From assembly GCA_944392485.1 (NCBI GenBank), contig CALXWO010000007.1:16843-80842 (forward strand): 64,000 bases of DNA, written 5' to 3'. Position numbers and translations under genes: made by a program. Under the pieces are notes generated by a model that was not told the origin of the DNA, searched no databases, and saw only the letters and a program-made list of their open reading frames with translations. Below, in pieces: positions 55,642 through 64,000 of the stretch; within the stretch, counting starts at the first letter, position 1; each line of letters starts with the position of its first letter. This DNA comes from an uncultured Clostridia bacterium. GTDB taxonomy: Bacteria; Bacillota; Clostridia; TANB77; CAG-508.

Positions 55642-57878
55642 ATGGGTAGGAAAAAAACTTTAATTAAAATAGATAATTCTAGTAAAAAGAAGTTAGTTGT
55701 TTCTCTTGTTATAAGTTTTATACTTCTTAGTCTATTAATCGTAAGAATTGGTTTTATTCAATTTGTACAAGGTGCTAGTTTAAAAGAAGATGCTACAAAA
55801 AACCAACTTGCAAGTAAAACAATAACTCCTAATAGAGGTACTATTTATGATTCAACAGGGAAAGTTTTAGCTATTAGTGCAGATGTAGATACAGTTTCAG
55901 TTAATCCTTCGAATGTAAAATACAAAGATGGAACAGATGTTAATAAAGAAGTTTTAGCTCATGCACTTAGTAAAATTTTTGGAGTGGATTATGACGAATT
56001 ATTAGAAAATCTTAATACAAAAAAATCAAGTTTTGCTGTAGCAGAAAAAGTAGAAAATGATAAAATTTCTTCTTTGGAAGAGTGGATGGATTCTAATAAT
56101 ATTAAATCTGGTATTACTATAGAAGATGATATTAAAAGGTATTATCCATATACAACTTTAGCTTCTAATCTTATAGGATTTACTGGTGCAGAAAATACTG
56201 GACTTGCTGGATTAGAAGCAACTTTAAATGATTTATTGGCTGGCGTTCCTCGGTAAAAAATTGACTGTTACAGATTCTGTAAATAGTGAGATTCCAAATG
56301 GAGAGCAGACTTATGTTGAAGTTCAAAATGGTAATGATGTTACTCTTACAATTGATGTTAATATTCAGTCTATTGTTGAAAAATATTTGTCTCAAGCTGT
56401 TACAGAAAATAAAGCAGATGGTGGAAATGTAATAGTTATGAATCCTAATAATGGTGATGTTTTGGCTATGGCCACATATCCCAATTATAACTTAAATGAA
56501 CCATTTACTATAAATGATTCTAAACTTAAAGATTCTTGGGATGAATTGTCTTCTCAAGAAAGAAGTGATGCTTTATTTGAAATGTGGAAAAATACAGCTG
56601 TACAAAGTACATATGAACCAGGTTCAACATTTAAAATAATTACAGCTGCTGCTGGATTAGAAGAAAATGTTATTGATCCAAATGATGAAAATGCTCTTTA
56701 TTGCTCTGGCTTTGAAGATATATTAGGTACTAAAATAAATTGTTGGAGATATTATAATCCACATGGTGCTCAAAGTCTTAAAGATGCACTTGCAAATTCA
56801 TGCAACCCTGCGTTTATACAATTAGGTCAAAAATTAGGGGCACATACTTTATATAAATATTATAGAGGTTTTGGATTGTTTGAAAAAACGAGTTCATATT
56901 TCTATGGTGAATCTAATAGTGTATTTTTTGATGAAGACAATATAAATGAATTTAACTTAGCTACAATGTCATTTGGTCAAAGATTTACTATTACTCCTCT
57001 TCAGTTAATTACAGCTATTTCTGCTGTTGCAAATGAAGGTGTTTTAATGGAACCACGAATTGTAAAAGAAATTAAAAACACAGATACAGGAGCAATTACT
57101 ACAGTCGATCCACAGGAAAAAAGACAGGTAATTTCTAAAGAAACTGCAGAAGAACTAATGAGTATGTTAGAATACGTTGTATCTGATGGTACAGGAAAAT
57201 ATGCGCAAGTAGAAGGATATTCTGTTGCAGGTAAAACTGGTACATCTGAGCCATTAGCTGATAATGAAGATGAAGGGTATGTAGCATCTTTTGTTGCAAT
57301 GTCTCCTACAATAAATACGCAGGTTGTTGTTCTTGTTGCAATATATGATCCTAAAGGAGCTAGTATACAAGGAAGCCAAGTTGCAGGACCAGTTGTAAAA
57401 CAAATATTGTCTGAAGTTCTTCCTTATATTGGTGTTGCTTCTAGTGAAAATTCAACAGATTCTGGCTCTTCTAATTCTAACAAAACTAATATTTTGCCTG
57501 ATGTAAGAAATAAAACTATATCAGAAGCTAAAAAATTACTAAAAGAATCTGGTTTTAATGTAAAAATTACTGGAGATGAAGATGAGAATTCTACTTTAAT
57601 TGTAGATCAAGTTCCAAAACCTGGTGTTTCTTTGCTTGAAGATTCTACTATTTATCTATATACCGATAATAATAATGTTCGCTCTACTACAAAAGTACCA
57701 GACCTAAAAGGCATGACATCTTCACAAGTAATTAATTCTATACAAGCATCTAACCTAAATGTTGTGATAGATGGTTCAGGTACTGTAGTAAGCCAAAATG
57801 TATCTGCTCGGCAAAGAAGTAGAACAAGGCACTGTAATTACTGTAACATTACAAAAAGAAAAAGCTACTGGATATTAA
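55642..57878 (+). CDS. spoVD: SpoVD-type penicillin-binding protein, with two CGG +1 recoding sites
   Basis: Class B transpeptidase, probably for spore cortex synthesis given the PASTA tail. PbpB for septation is the alternative. Joining frames gives 744 residues. A membrane helix (VISFILLSLLIVRIGFIQFV) and pedestal (TPNRGTIYDSTGKVLAISAD) lead to LAGVP-GKKLTVTDSV (CGG 56251, Gly204). Catalytic STFK, SCN and KTGT motifs and two PASTA domains follow. The last PASTA strand holds CGG 57809 (VSA-GKEVEQGTVITVTL, Gly723). At the first site the zero frame reads CGG TAA, so the shift must happen at or before that codon. Confidence 0.92.
56251..56253 (+). other. CGG +1 recoding site in spoVD (site 1)
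   Basis: Zero frame GTT CCT CGG TAA. The family frame is GTT CCT (C) GGT AAA AAA TTG. The stop is the very next codon. Confidence 0.9.
57809..57811 (+). other. CGG +1 recoding site in spoVD (site 2)
   Basis: Zero frame TCT GCT CGG CAA. The family frame is TCT GCT (C) GGC AAA GAA GTA, the last PASTA strand. Confidence 0.86.
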
Positions 57879-57933
57879 TTTTGAAGTGGTCACAATTTGC
57901 AAAAAATTATAAATAGTTAAAAGACAATGATTA

Positions 57934-58392
57934 TTATTCATTGTCTTTATCTATTTCATCCATTTTTAATATCATATTTTTAAAGTGTACCTTAAATCCC
58001 ATCCTTTCATATAAGTGAATTGCAGGATTATCTCCATACACATCAAGCTCTAAATCACGTCCCATATCTTTAGCAATTTGAATTAATTGGTTTATTACAC
58101 TTTCCCCTATTCCTAAATTTCTATAATTTTCATCAATATATAGTCTATAAATATATAAAGTATGTAGGTTTAATATTTCATCATCTTTTAAATCCAAACC
58201 AACAAATCCAATCATTTGCTCTTCTTTTAATATTTTGTAATAAAATTCATTTGGACCGAATTTAATGTTCACGTCATAATTACATTGATATAGGTTGTCC
58301 ACAGTATCATGATGATGCCAAATTTTATGAATCCAATCTATAAAATAATCATTTTCTTCTTTTTCTAACCTAATATTTGTACATAATTCCAT
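57934..58392 (-). CDS. GNAT-family N-acetyltransferase
   Basis: A 152-residue acetyl-CoA-dependent transferase. Motif A is present in YIDENYRNLGIGESVINQLI (RxxGIG-type pantetheine loop), then LDVYGDNPAIHLYERMGFKV (motif B with the catalytic-region Tyr). Substrate is unknown. It stands alone, convergent with spoVD, in the accessory right end. Confidence 0.9.
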   Translation of the reverse strand: MELCTNIRLEKEENDYFIDWIHKIWHHHDTVDNLYQCNYDVNIKFGPNEFYYKILKEEQMIGFVGLDLKDDEILNLHTLYIYRLYIDENYRNLGIGESVINQLIQIAKDMGRDLELDVYGDNPAIHLYERMGFKVHFKNMILKMDEIDKDNE

Positions 58393-58529
58393 AATCTTTC
58401 TCCTAATAAATCAAAATATAACTATCTATGTCTATGATATAAGTTTTAATTTTTAAAAATATACTTTTAATATAGTTTATATTAATTATTTTTAAAATTC
58501 AATAAAATCAATTTATAATTTATATTTCT

Positions 58530-59504
58530 CTACTTCAAATTAATAATTTTTTCTATAATACTTTTATCTTCTATTTTATTAATTCCAAAACATTTCTTTC
58601 CTAAATCTTTAATTGAATCTCCTAGATGATACATTTTTTTATTATCTATTACTATAAATCTATCATGAAATTTATTTGTTTTAGCAACTTTTAATATTGG
58701 ATACTCTTTATTAAATTTTTGAATATCTATATTTTGAATATTAGTTTTATCAGATGTTAAAATAACTACTTCTACATTATTCTTCTTTTTAGCTAGCATC
58801 TTTAATATACTATCATCAACATAGTTATCTATTATCAAAATCTTTTTATTTGCTTTTTTTATAATATCTATAATAAGACTATAAGCATCATATATTTGTC
58901 CTTGAAAAAATATTCTTTGTTTAATATTTTCTTCAAATTGCAATTGATCAAATATTATATCAAACTTTTTATCATGTTCAATAAACTTCTTATCCATCTT
59001 ATTTTCAATAGTTATTACTTTTTCAAACAAACTTTTATTTATATTTATAAATTTTCTCATGTCTACAAATGCATCCATTATTTTAATGCTAACTTGCACA
59101 GCGACTTCGCTTTTCAATATTCCTGATAGCATAGCTATCCCTTGTTCTGTAAAAACATATGGTAAATATTTACGATGCTTCCCTCTTCCTATATTTTCAT
59201 TTAAGGTCGCAAATTGCGACTTTAAAGAATTTATTCCAAAACTTCCATTTACATTGTTTTTGTTTAAGGTCACAATTTGTGACCTTAAATTTAAAAATTC
59301 CTCTTCTGTTAGTTGAAAGCAAAATCTTTCTGGAAATCTATCTATATTTCTTTTAACCGCCTGATTTACTTTTTTAGTTTCATAATGATACAACATTGCT
59401 ACATCACTATCTAGCATTACCTGCTTTCCTCTTATGGTATATATTAAATTTTTTATTTCTTCATTAGATATTTCATTTTGAATTGATAATTTGTTTTCTT
59501 CCAT
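58530..59504 (-). CDS. ORF6N-domain protein with phospholipase-D-like C-terminus
   Basis: A 324-residue protein starting at ATG 59504 behind AAGGATGTG (a longer upstream frame is rejected). ORF6N domain: TIRGKQVMLDSDVAMLYHYE, VNQAVKRNIDRFPERFCFQL, then KYLPYVFTEQGIAMLSGIL. The segment in between is expanded by two palindromic repeats coding LRSQIVTLN and LKSQFATLN. The C-terminal region (ILIIDNYVDDSILKMLAKKK, KFHDRFIVIDNKKMYHLG) is PLD-like and degenerate. This combination is common in phage or mobile regions as a DNA-binding or nuclease-like accessory protein. Confidence 0.8.
   Translation of the reverse strand: MEENKLSIQNEISNEEIKNLIYTIRGKQVMLDSDVAMLYHYETKKVNQAVKRNIDRFPERFCFQLTEEEFLNLRSQIVTLNKNNVNGSFGINSLKSQFATLNENIGRGKHRKYLPYVFTEQGIAMLSGILKSEVAVQVSIKIMDAFVDMRKFININKSLFEKVITIENKMDKKFIEHDKKFDIIFDQLQFEENIKQRIFFQGQIYDAYSLIIDIIKKANKKILIIDNYVDDSILKMLAKKKNNVEVVILTSDKTNIQNIDIQKFNKEYPILKVAKTNKFHDRFIVIDNKKMYHLGDSIKDLGKKCFGINKIEDKSIIEKIINLK
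59200..59226. repeat. Coding palindrome 1 in the ORF6N gene
   Basis: TTTAAGGTCGCAA A TTGCGACTTTAAA, a 27 bp near-perfect palindrome (one mismatch) inside the reading frame, encoding LKSQFATLN. Confidence 0.85.
59263..59289. repeat. Coding palindrome 2 in the ORF6N gene
   Basis: TTTAAGGTCACAA T TTGTGACCTTAAA, a perfect 27 bp palindrome with a one-base centre, encoding LRSQIVTLN. It is clearly related to the first. Confidence 0.88.
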
Positions 59505-59634
59505 AACTTCACATCCTTGCATTAGGTTATAATAAATATAGAACATCTGTTTGTGTTTGTCAAGAATTATATCCATATTTTTACATTTTTTTGTTTGGTA
59601 CACTCGAAATAAATATTTAATGAATATTGAATAT

Positions 59635-59666
59635 TGAAAAAAAGCTCCCTTCGGAACTTTTTTTAT
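59635..59666. terminator. Isolated hairpin with T-run
   Basis: AAAAAAAGCTCC CTTC GGAACTTTTTTT stem-loop between the ORF6N gene and the HAD fragment. It could terminate transcription entering either side. Confidence 0.65.
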
Positions 59667-59808
59667 TTTGGAACGAATCAAATACAATTCACAAACTGTG
59701 TTCTTTTTCTAAAAATATTATATATAATTTGTTGTAAATTTTTATGGAAGTATGGAAAAAATTATATAATTATAATATAATCTATAAAGATTTTAAAGGT
59801 TAGGAGTA

Positions 59809-60012
59809 ATGAATATGATGCATAATTTAAAGGATAAATATATATTTTTTATTTGTTCTACAATGCTAAAACCTGAAGTTATTATAGAATATTCAAAGCA
59901 TTTTAATATTCCGCTATCTAAAATAGCTTTTGTAGATGACAGATTAGATGTTTTAAGGAAAGCAGAAGAATCAGGAATTACTTCATACCATCCTAGTTCA
60001 TTTACAGAATAG
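59809..60012 (+). CDS. HAD-superfamily fragment
   Basis: A 67-residue protein behind TTAGGAG. The C-terminal half KIAFVDDRLDVLRKAEESGI is the last motif (DD) of a HAD-type hydrolase. The nucleophile motif and cap are absent. The N-terminal half (FFICSTMLKPEVIIEYSKHF) fits the preceding helix-strand. It is either the remnant of a longer HAD gene or a mini-protein. It is followed by the MATE-like gene 12 bases later. Confidence 0.6.
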   Translation: MNMMHNLKDKYIFFICSTMLKPEVIIEYSKHFNIPLSKIAFVDDRLDVLRKAEESGITSYHPSSFTE

Positions 60013-60024
60013 GTCACTAAAATA

Positions 60025-61197
60025 ATGAAAAGATTATTAAGAATTGGATTTGATTTATCATTATTATCATTTATTCCTATTTTATCCTGGTTCTTATTAG
60101 GAATAACAGTAGATAAAAATTTAATAAATATATTTACATTAACATATCCTCTACAATTTATATATTATATACTTAAATCAGTATTCTCAACAGGTGCCAA
60201 TATAAGTAAAGAAAAAGATAAAAATGAAAATGCCGTAATGTCTGGTCTTCTGATAGGAAGTATTGTTTCGACTATTATATTTGCTATCGTTATACTTAAT
60301 ATAGAAAAATATATTAGTTTTATGAATATGGATATCACTACATATAAAACATTTGCAATATATTCAGTTATAAATATATATATATGCCTAGAGTTTGCAA
60401 TGATATTAAATAAACTGTATTATGAAGAAAAAAATAAATTGGCAAACAAGTATTCAATCATCTACAATTTATTAAATTTTATTTTATTAATTGGAACATC
60501 TCTCATAACAAAAAATCAAAGTATTATTATATGTGTTACTTTAATTCCTCTAGCATTATATACTATTTATATTATTATAAAAAATAGTAATAAATTTAAG
60601 CTAAAATTAGATATATTAAAGTGCATTAAATATGACTCCGTAGAACTATTTAATAATATAGCATTTTTTTTGATCTTTTTATTTGGCTTAAGTAATGCTT
60701 TGGAATTTGGCGAAAAATATGCTACTGCTTTAACTTTTGTTGCACTTATTACTGATACACAGTGGGATACAGCTGATGCAATAGTTACTGCAGCAACAAT
60801 TGATATAAGTAAAAACGAATTCAACTATAAATATCATAGGAATAACGCTTATAAATTATTAGGTATATTATTTACAACTAGTTTAGTTATGTTTGTTTGC
60901 TTATATGGTTTTTATAGTTTAAATTTTAAAATTACAATGATTTATTTTGGATTTGAAATTATAAATTTCATAATTTATCCTATATACAGAATTAAAACTT
61001 GTTATTTACAGTTAGAATGGTCTGCAGTTAAAACAACATCTAATAAAATATGTGCTTCTATTTTAAGAATGATGCTGTCTTTATTAAAAACACCATTTTG
61101 TACAGGTATAGGACAAGTATGTTCATCATTATATCAATTTATTTCTGTAAGCATATTTTTTAAATTAAATTATAATGTAGATAAAACAGAAAAATAA
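60025..61197 (+). CDS. MATE/MOP-like membrane protein
   Basis: A 390-residue polytopic membrane protein with about twelve hydrophobic segments. The layout resembles MATE or polysaccharide flippases (FDLSLLSFIPILSWFLLGI, TDTQWDTADAIVTAATID, YFGFEIINFIIYPIYRIKTC). No sharp motif is seen. It is probably translationally close to the HAD fragment. Function could be drug or metabolite export. Confidence 0.65.
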   Translation: MKRLLRIGFDLSLLSFIPILSWFLLGITVDKNLINIFTLTYPLQFIYYILKSVFSTGANISKEKDKNENAVMSGLLIGSIVSTIIFAIVILNIEKYISFMNMDITTYKTFAIYSVINIYICLEFAMILNKLYYEEKNKLANKYSIIYNLLNFILLIGTSLITKNQSIIICVTLIPLALYTIYIIIKNSNKFKLKLDILKCIKYDSVELFNNIAFFLIFLFGLSNALEFGEKYATALTFVALITDTQWDTADAIVTAATIDISKNEFNYKYHRNNAYKLLGILFTTSLVMFVCLYGFYSLNFKITMIYFGFEIINFIIYPIYRIKTCYLQLEWSAVKTTSNKICASILRMMLSLLKTPFCTGIGQVCSSLYQFISVSIFFKLNYNVDKTEK

Positions 61198-61211
61198 CAT
61201 CTAAAAAAATC

Positions 61212-61310
61212 AAAAGTACAAACTTGCCTTTAGAGTTTTCTCCATAGGATTGTTTGTACTTATTTTTAACTTTTCACTTTTAATTTTTAGCTCTTGCCAA
61301 AGGCAAGTTT
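61212..61310 (+). terminator. Terminator region after the MATE-like gene
   Basis: AAGTACAAAC / GTTTGTACTT (61214-61261) followed by T-rich sequence, then a second palindrome CTTGCCAAAGGCAAG (61294-61308). The TTTTCACTTTTAATTTTTAG stretch recalls the family-B repeat arms. Confidence 0.65.
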
Positions 61311-61475
61311 GGAGCGTTTTAGGAGGTTATTTGCGAAAAATCTACTTAATTCTCAAAGTGTGCCTCCCACAATTTACTCAAAAAAATAATTCGATTAATC
61401 AACTGTTGAAATTAATATAGCATATAGTAAAAGAATAAGCAACTAATTATTTCTTAACTAGTCGCCTTTCAGTAA

Positions 61476-61988
61476 TTATAGGTAATTATTTAATATTTGA
61501 GTTTGTATATTTGCATTAACCCTAGTAGAATTACCGTCTAGTTTTATATACCAATATGTAGAATTAAAACTAATAGAATTACTACTATTATTTTCTATAA
61601 TTGATTTTAAATCATTTTCTAATTTTTCTAAATCAGATTGTGAGATCTGTTTTATATATTTAACTATTGCAGGGTCTCTTTTACCTGTCATCTTATTTTG
61701 ATATGAGCTGTCTTGATATGTATATATATCGCCGTTTTTATTTATAAGATAATGAACTGGCTGTGCACCTAAATACAACTTTTCATTTACACCACTTCCT
61801 GTTGAATATAGATCAATATCCATATCCATTGAAGTATCTCTCCATATATCTATATAAGCATTATCTTTTAGTGAGTCATTTGTTGTATAAGAGTTTCTGC
61901 TATAAAAGTAAATTCCACAAATAACTGCAACTATTAATATAACAATACAAACTATAACTATCTTTTTATTTTTTATACTTAATTTCAT
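61476..61988 (-). CDS. Membrane-anchored hypothetical protein
   Basis: A 170-residue protein with an N-terminal membrane helix (IVIVCIVILIVAVICGIYFY) and an extracytoplasmic domain. Within it YLINKNGDIYTYQDSSYQNK and ISQSDLEKLENDLKSIIENN suggest a small lipoprotein-like or inhibitor fold. No lipobox Cys at the expected place. Family not recognised. Confidence 0.6.
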   Translation of the reverse strand: MKLSIKNKKIVIVCIVILIVAVICGIYFYSRNSYTTNDSLKDNAYIDIWRDTSMDMDIDLYSTGSGVNEKLYLGAQPVHYLINKNGDIYTYQDSSYQNKMTGKRDPAIVKYIKQISQSDLEKLENDLKSIIENNSSNSISFNSTYWYIKLDGNSTRVNANIQTQILNNYL

Positions 61989-62090
61989 ATAATTTTTACT
62001 CCATTCATTAGTTAATATTCTTGTTTATAATATACAATAGAATTTATATTATTTCAAGTGTTATTGAAAAAGTCCTATATCAAAGATTTT

Positions 62091-62544
62091 TTAACTTTCT
62101 TCTTTTTTATCTAAAATTGTATTAGTTTCTATTTGTCTCTTTTCTTCTTCAATGGTTTGCTTTAACTCCTCAACTGTTGGAAGGTATAATTGATACTTTG
62201 ATGTGAATATATTTTTATTACCTTCTGGTAAAGTAAATTCAACTACAACATCATTTTTTTCTGAACAGAGTAATATTTCAATAGGTTCATTTTCACCTTC
62301 TACCATTTGAGTTCTTTTATAATAATTTACATACATTTGCATTTGTCCTACATCTTGATGTGTTAATTTTCCAGTTTTTAAATCTATTAGAACAAAACAT
62401 TTTGCTAATCTGTTATAAAATACTAAGTCTATATAAAAATTTTCTCATTGTTTCATCTTTTATTTTAGATAATTCAATATAATGACTCCAACTTAATTCA
62501 TCAGACAGTGTCTGATAAATTTTAGTGTAACATAAATTTTCCAT
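62091..62544 (-). pseudogene. Internally deleted DUF1016 (YhcG-like) nuclease gene
   Basis: The start MENLCYTKIYQTLSDELSWS and HYIELSKIKDETMRKF match the DUF1016 N-terminal region. The frame then jumps straight to the C-terminal PDDEXK-type domain (ENFYIDLVFYNRLAKCFVLI, DLKTGKLTHQDVGQMQMYVN) in another phase, ending in VEFTLPEGNKNIFTSKYQL. About two hundred family residues are missing. No CGG stands at the junction, so this is a true lesion, unlike the recoded genes. Confidence 0.75.
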
Positions 62545-62585
62545 TTTTTCATTAAATTTACAAAATAATTACAAATTAGTTTATA

Positions 62586-62697
62586 AAGGGTTTGGGACTT
62601 AGTCCCAAATTTAGAATTTTGACTAGGGAGGAAAAATTCAGTGCTTGTTAGGAAATATATAGGATTACAAAAATCACTTTTAATATGAATTTTTCCT
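62586..62697. repeat. Hairpin and long inverted repeat downstream of the recombinase remnant
   Basis: TTTGGGACTTAGTCCCAAA (62591-62609) is a perfect palindrome. GAGGAAAAATTCA (62630-62642) and TGAATTTTTCCTC (62685-62697) are inverted copies about 40 bp apart. They may be terminators or the end of a mobile element. Confidence 0.55.
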
Positions 62698-62705
62698 CTA
62701 ATTTT

Positions 62706-63727
<1,022 letters not shown>

Positions 63728-63764
63728 TCACTTCTGAATGGAAAGGCACAAAAAAACTCTAAAA

Positions 63765-64000
63765 TTAAAGTAGCCTTTCTATGTAGTCTTTTAATTGAGA
63801 TAAGTGGTATTTATCCCTTAAATCTCCCACATAAAAGTAATCGTGTTCATTAAAGAATAAAAATAATGTATCTTTAATGATTACTCTATGTGGTTCTACA
63901 TACGCTAAGTTTGTGTGTTCTATAATTCTTAAACAACCTTCATATATCCTTATGTGTTCAAGTTTTATAGAATTCAAACTACAAGCCCATTCAATTTTAG
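63765..64000 (-). CDS. Small hypothetical protein, open at the window edge
   Basis: The frame ends RDKYHLSQLKDYIERLL and stays open to the right edge (KIEWACSLNSIKLEHIRIYE), so the start may lie outside. TTG at 63977 is another possible start but lacks a binding site. HTNLAYVEPHRVIIKDTLFL is not recognised. It directly precedes the recombinase remnant and may belong to the same mobile element. Confidence 0.5.
   Translation of the reverse strand, partial: KIEWACSLNSIKLEHIRIYEGCLRIIEHTNLAYVEPHRVIIKDTLFLFFNEHDYFYVGDLRDKYHLSQLKDYIERLL

Overview
The window is about 27% G+C by impression and comes from an endospore-forming, Clostridia-type Firmicute, probably an uncultivated gut-type lineage. The evidence is strong Shine-Dalgarno sites (AGGAGG), AGA-dominated arginine usage, a T-box upstream of aspS, SepF/DivIVA division genes, and many sporulation genes (spoVAC/AD/AE, spoIIE, spoIIID, spoVD, yabG, yunB, a SPOCS-LysM protein). 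A type IV pilus cluster is also present. Species cannot be named from the sequence alone.

Layout: 0-6.4 kb holds scpB, a tRNA-Met, rpoD, dnaG, carD and dut. 6.7-9.2 kb holds feoA and feoB. 9.4-22.1 kb is a minus-strand housekeeping block (fbp, rimO, rng, pth, glycosyltransferase, divIVA, sepF, HlyD-like adaptor, miaA, mutL, ROK kinase). 22.2-31.5 kb is a type IV pilus operon (pilC, pilT, pilB, pilins, prepilin peptidase, PilO-like, PilM-PilN fusion). 31.7-34.3 kb is a plus-strand dodecin-spoVA operon. 34.3-36.8 kb holds infC-rpmI-rplT and rplM-rpsI. 36.8-42.9 kb holds a DUF6514 gene, rubrerythrin, yunB, SPOCS-LysM, veg, yabG, spoIIID and a nuclease. 45.3-57.9 kb holds topB, aspS with its T-box, a tiny membrane peptide, spoIIE, gdpP, rsmA and a spoVD-type PBP. 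57.9-64 kb is accessory: GNAT, ORF6N protein, HAD fragment, MATE-like protein, and decayed DUF1016 and serine-recombinase genes.

Central discovery: eleven genes look frameshifted, at sixteen places, and every break has the same form. An extra C sits exactly at a codon boundary in front of a glycine GGN codon, so the zero-frame codon is CGG. Ignoring that C restores the family sequence, often in the heart of a motif: the FeoB P-loop, the PilB Walker B LLGEIRD, GdpP GGGGH, and YabG GAC. Reading every gene by eye, I found only one other in-frame CGG (hypothetical gene, position 1117), although CGG is common out of frame. This suggests that CGG is not a normal arginine codon here. It may instead act as a +1 frameshift signal, or CGGN may be read as a four-base glycine codon. 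Several genes carry two such sites, including two ten bases apart in spoVAE, and five of the eleven are sporulation genes.

A second theme is a family of about 120-250 bp palindromic elements with ends TAAATTGTAATTTG / CAAATTACAATTTA. At least six abut a gene so exactly that the element's first TAA is the gene's stop codon. They separate spoVAC, spoVAD and spoVAE and often end just before the next ribosome binding site.
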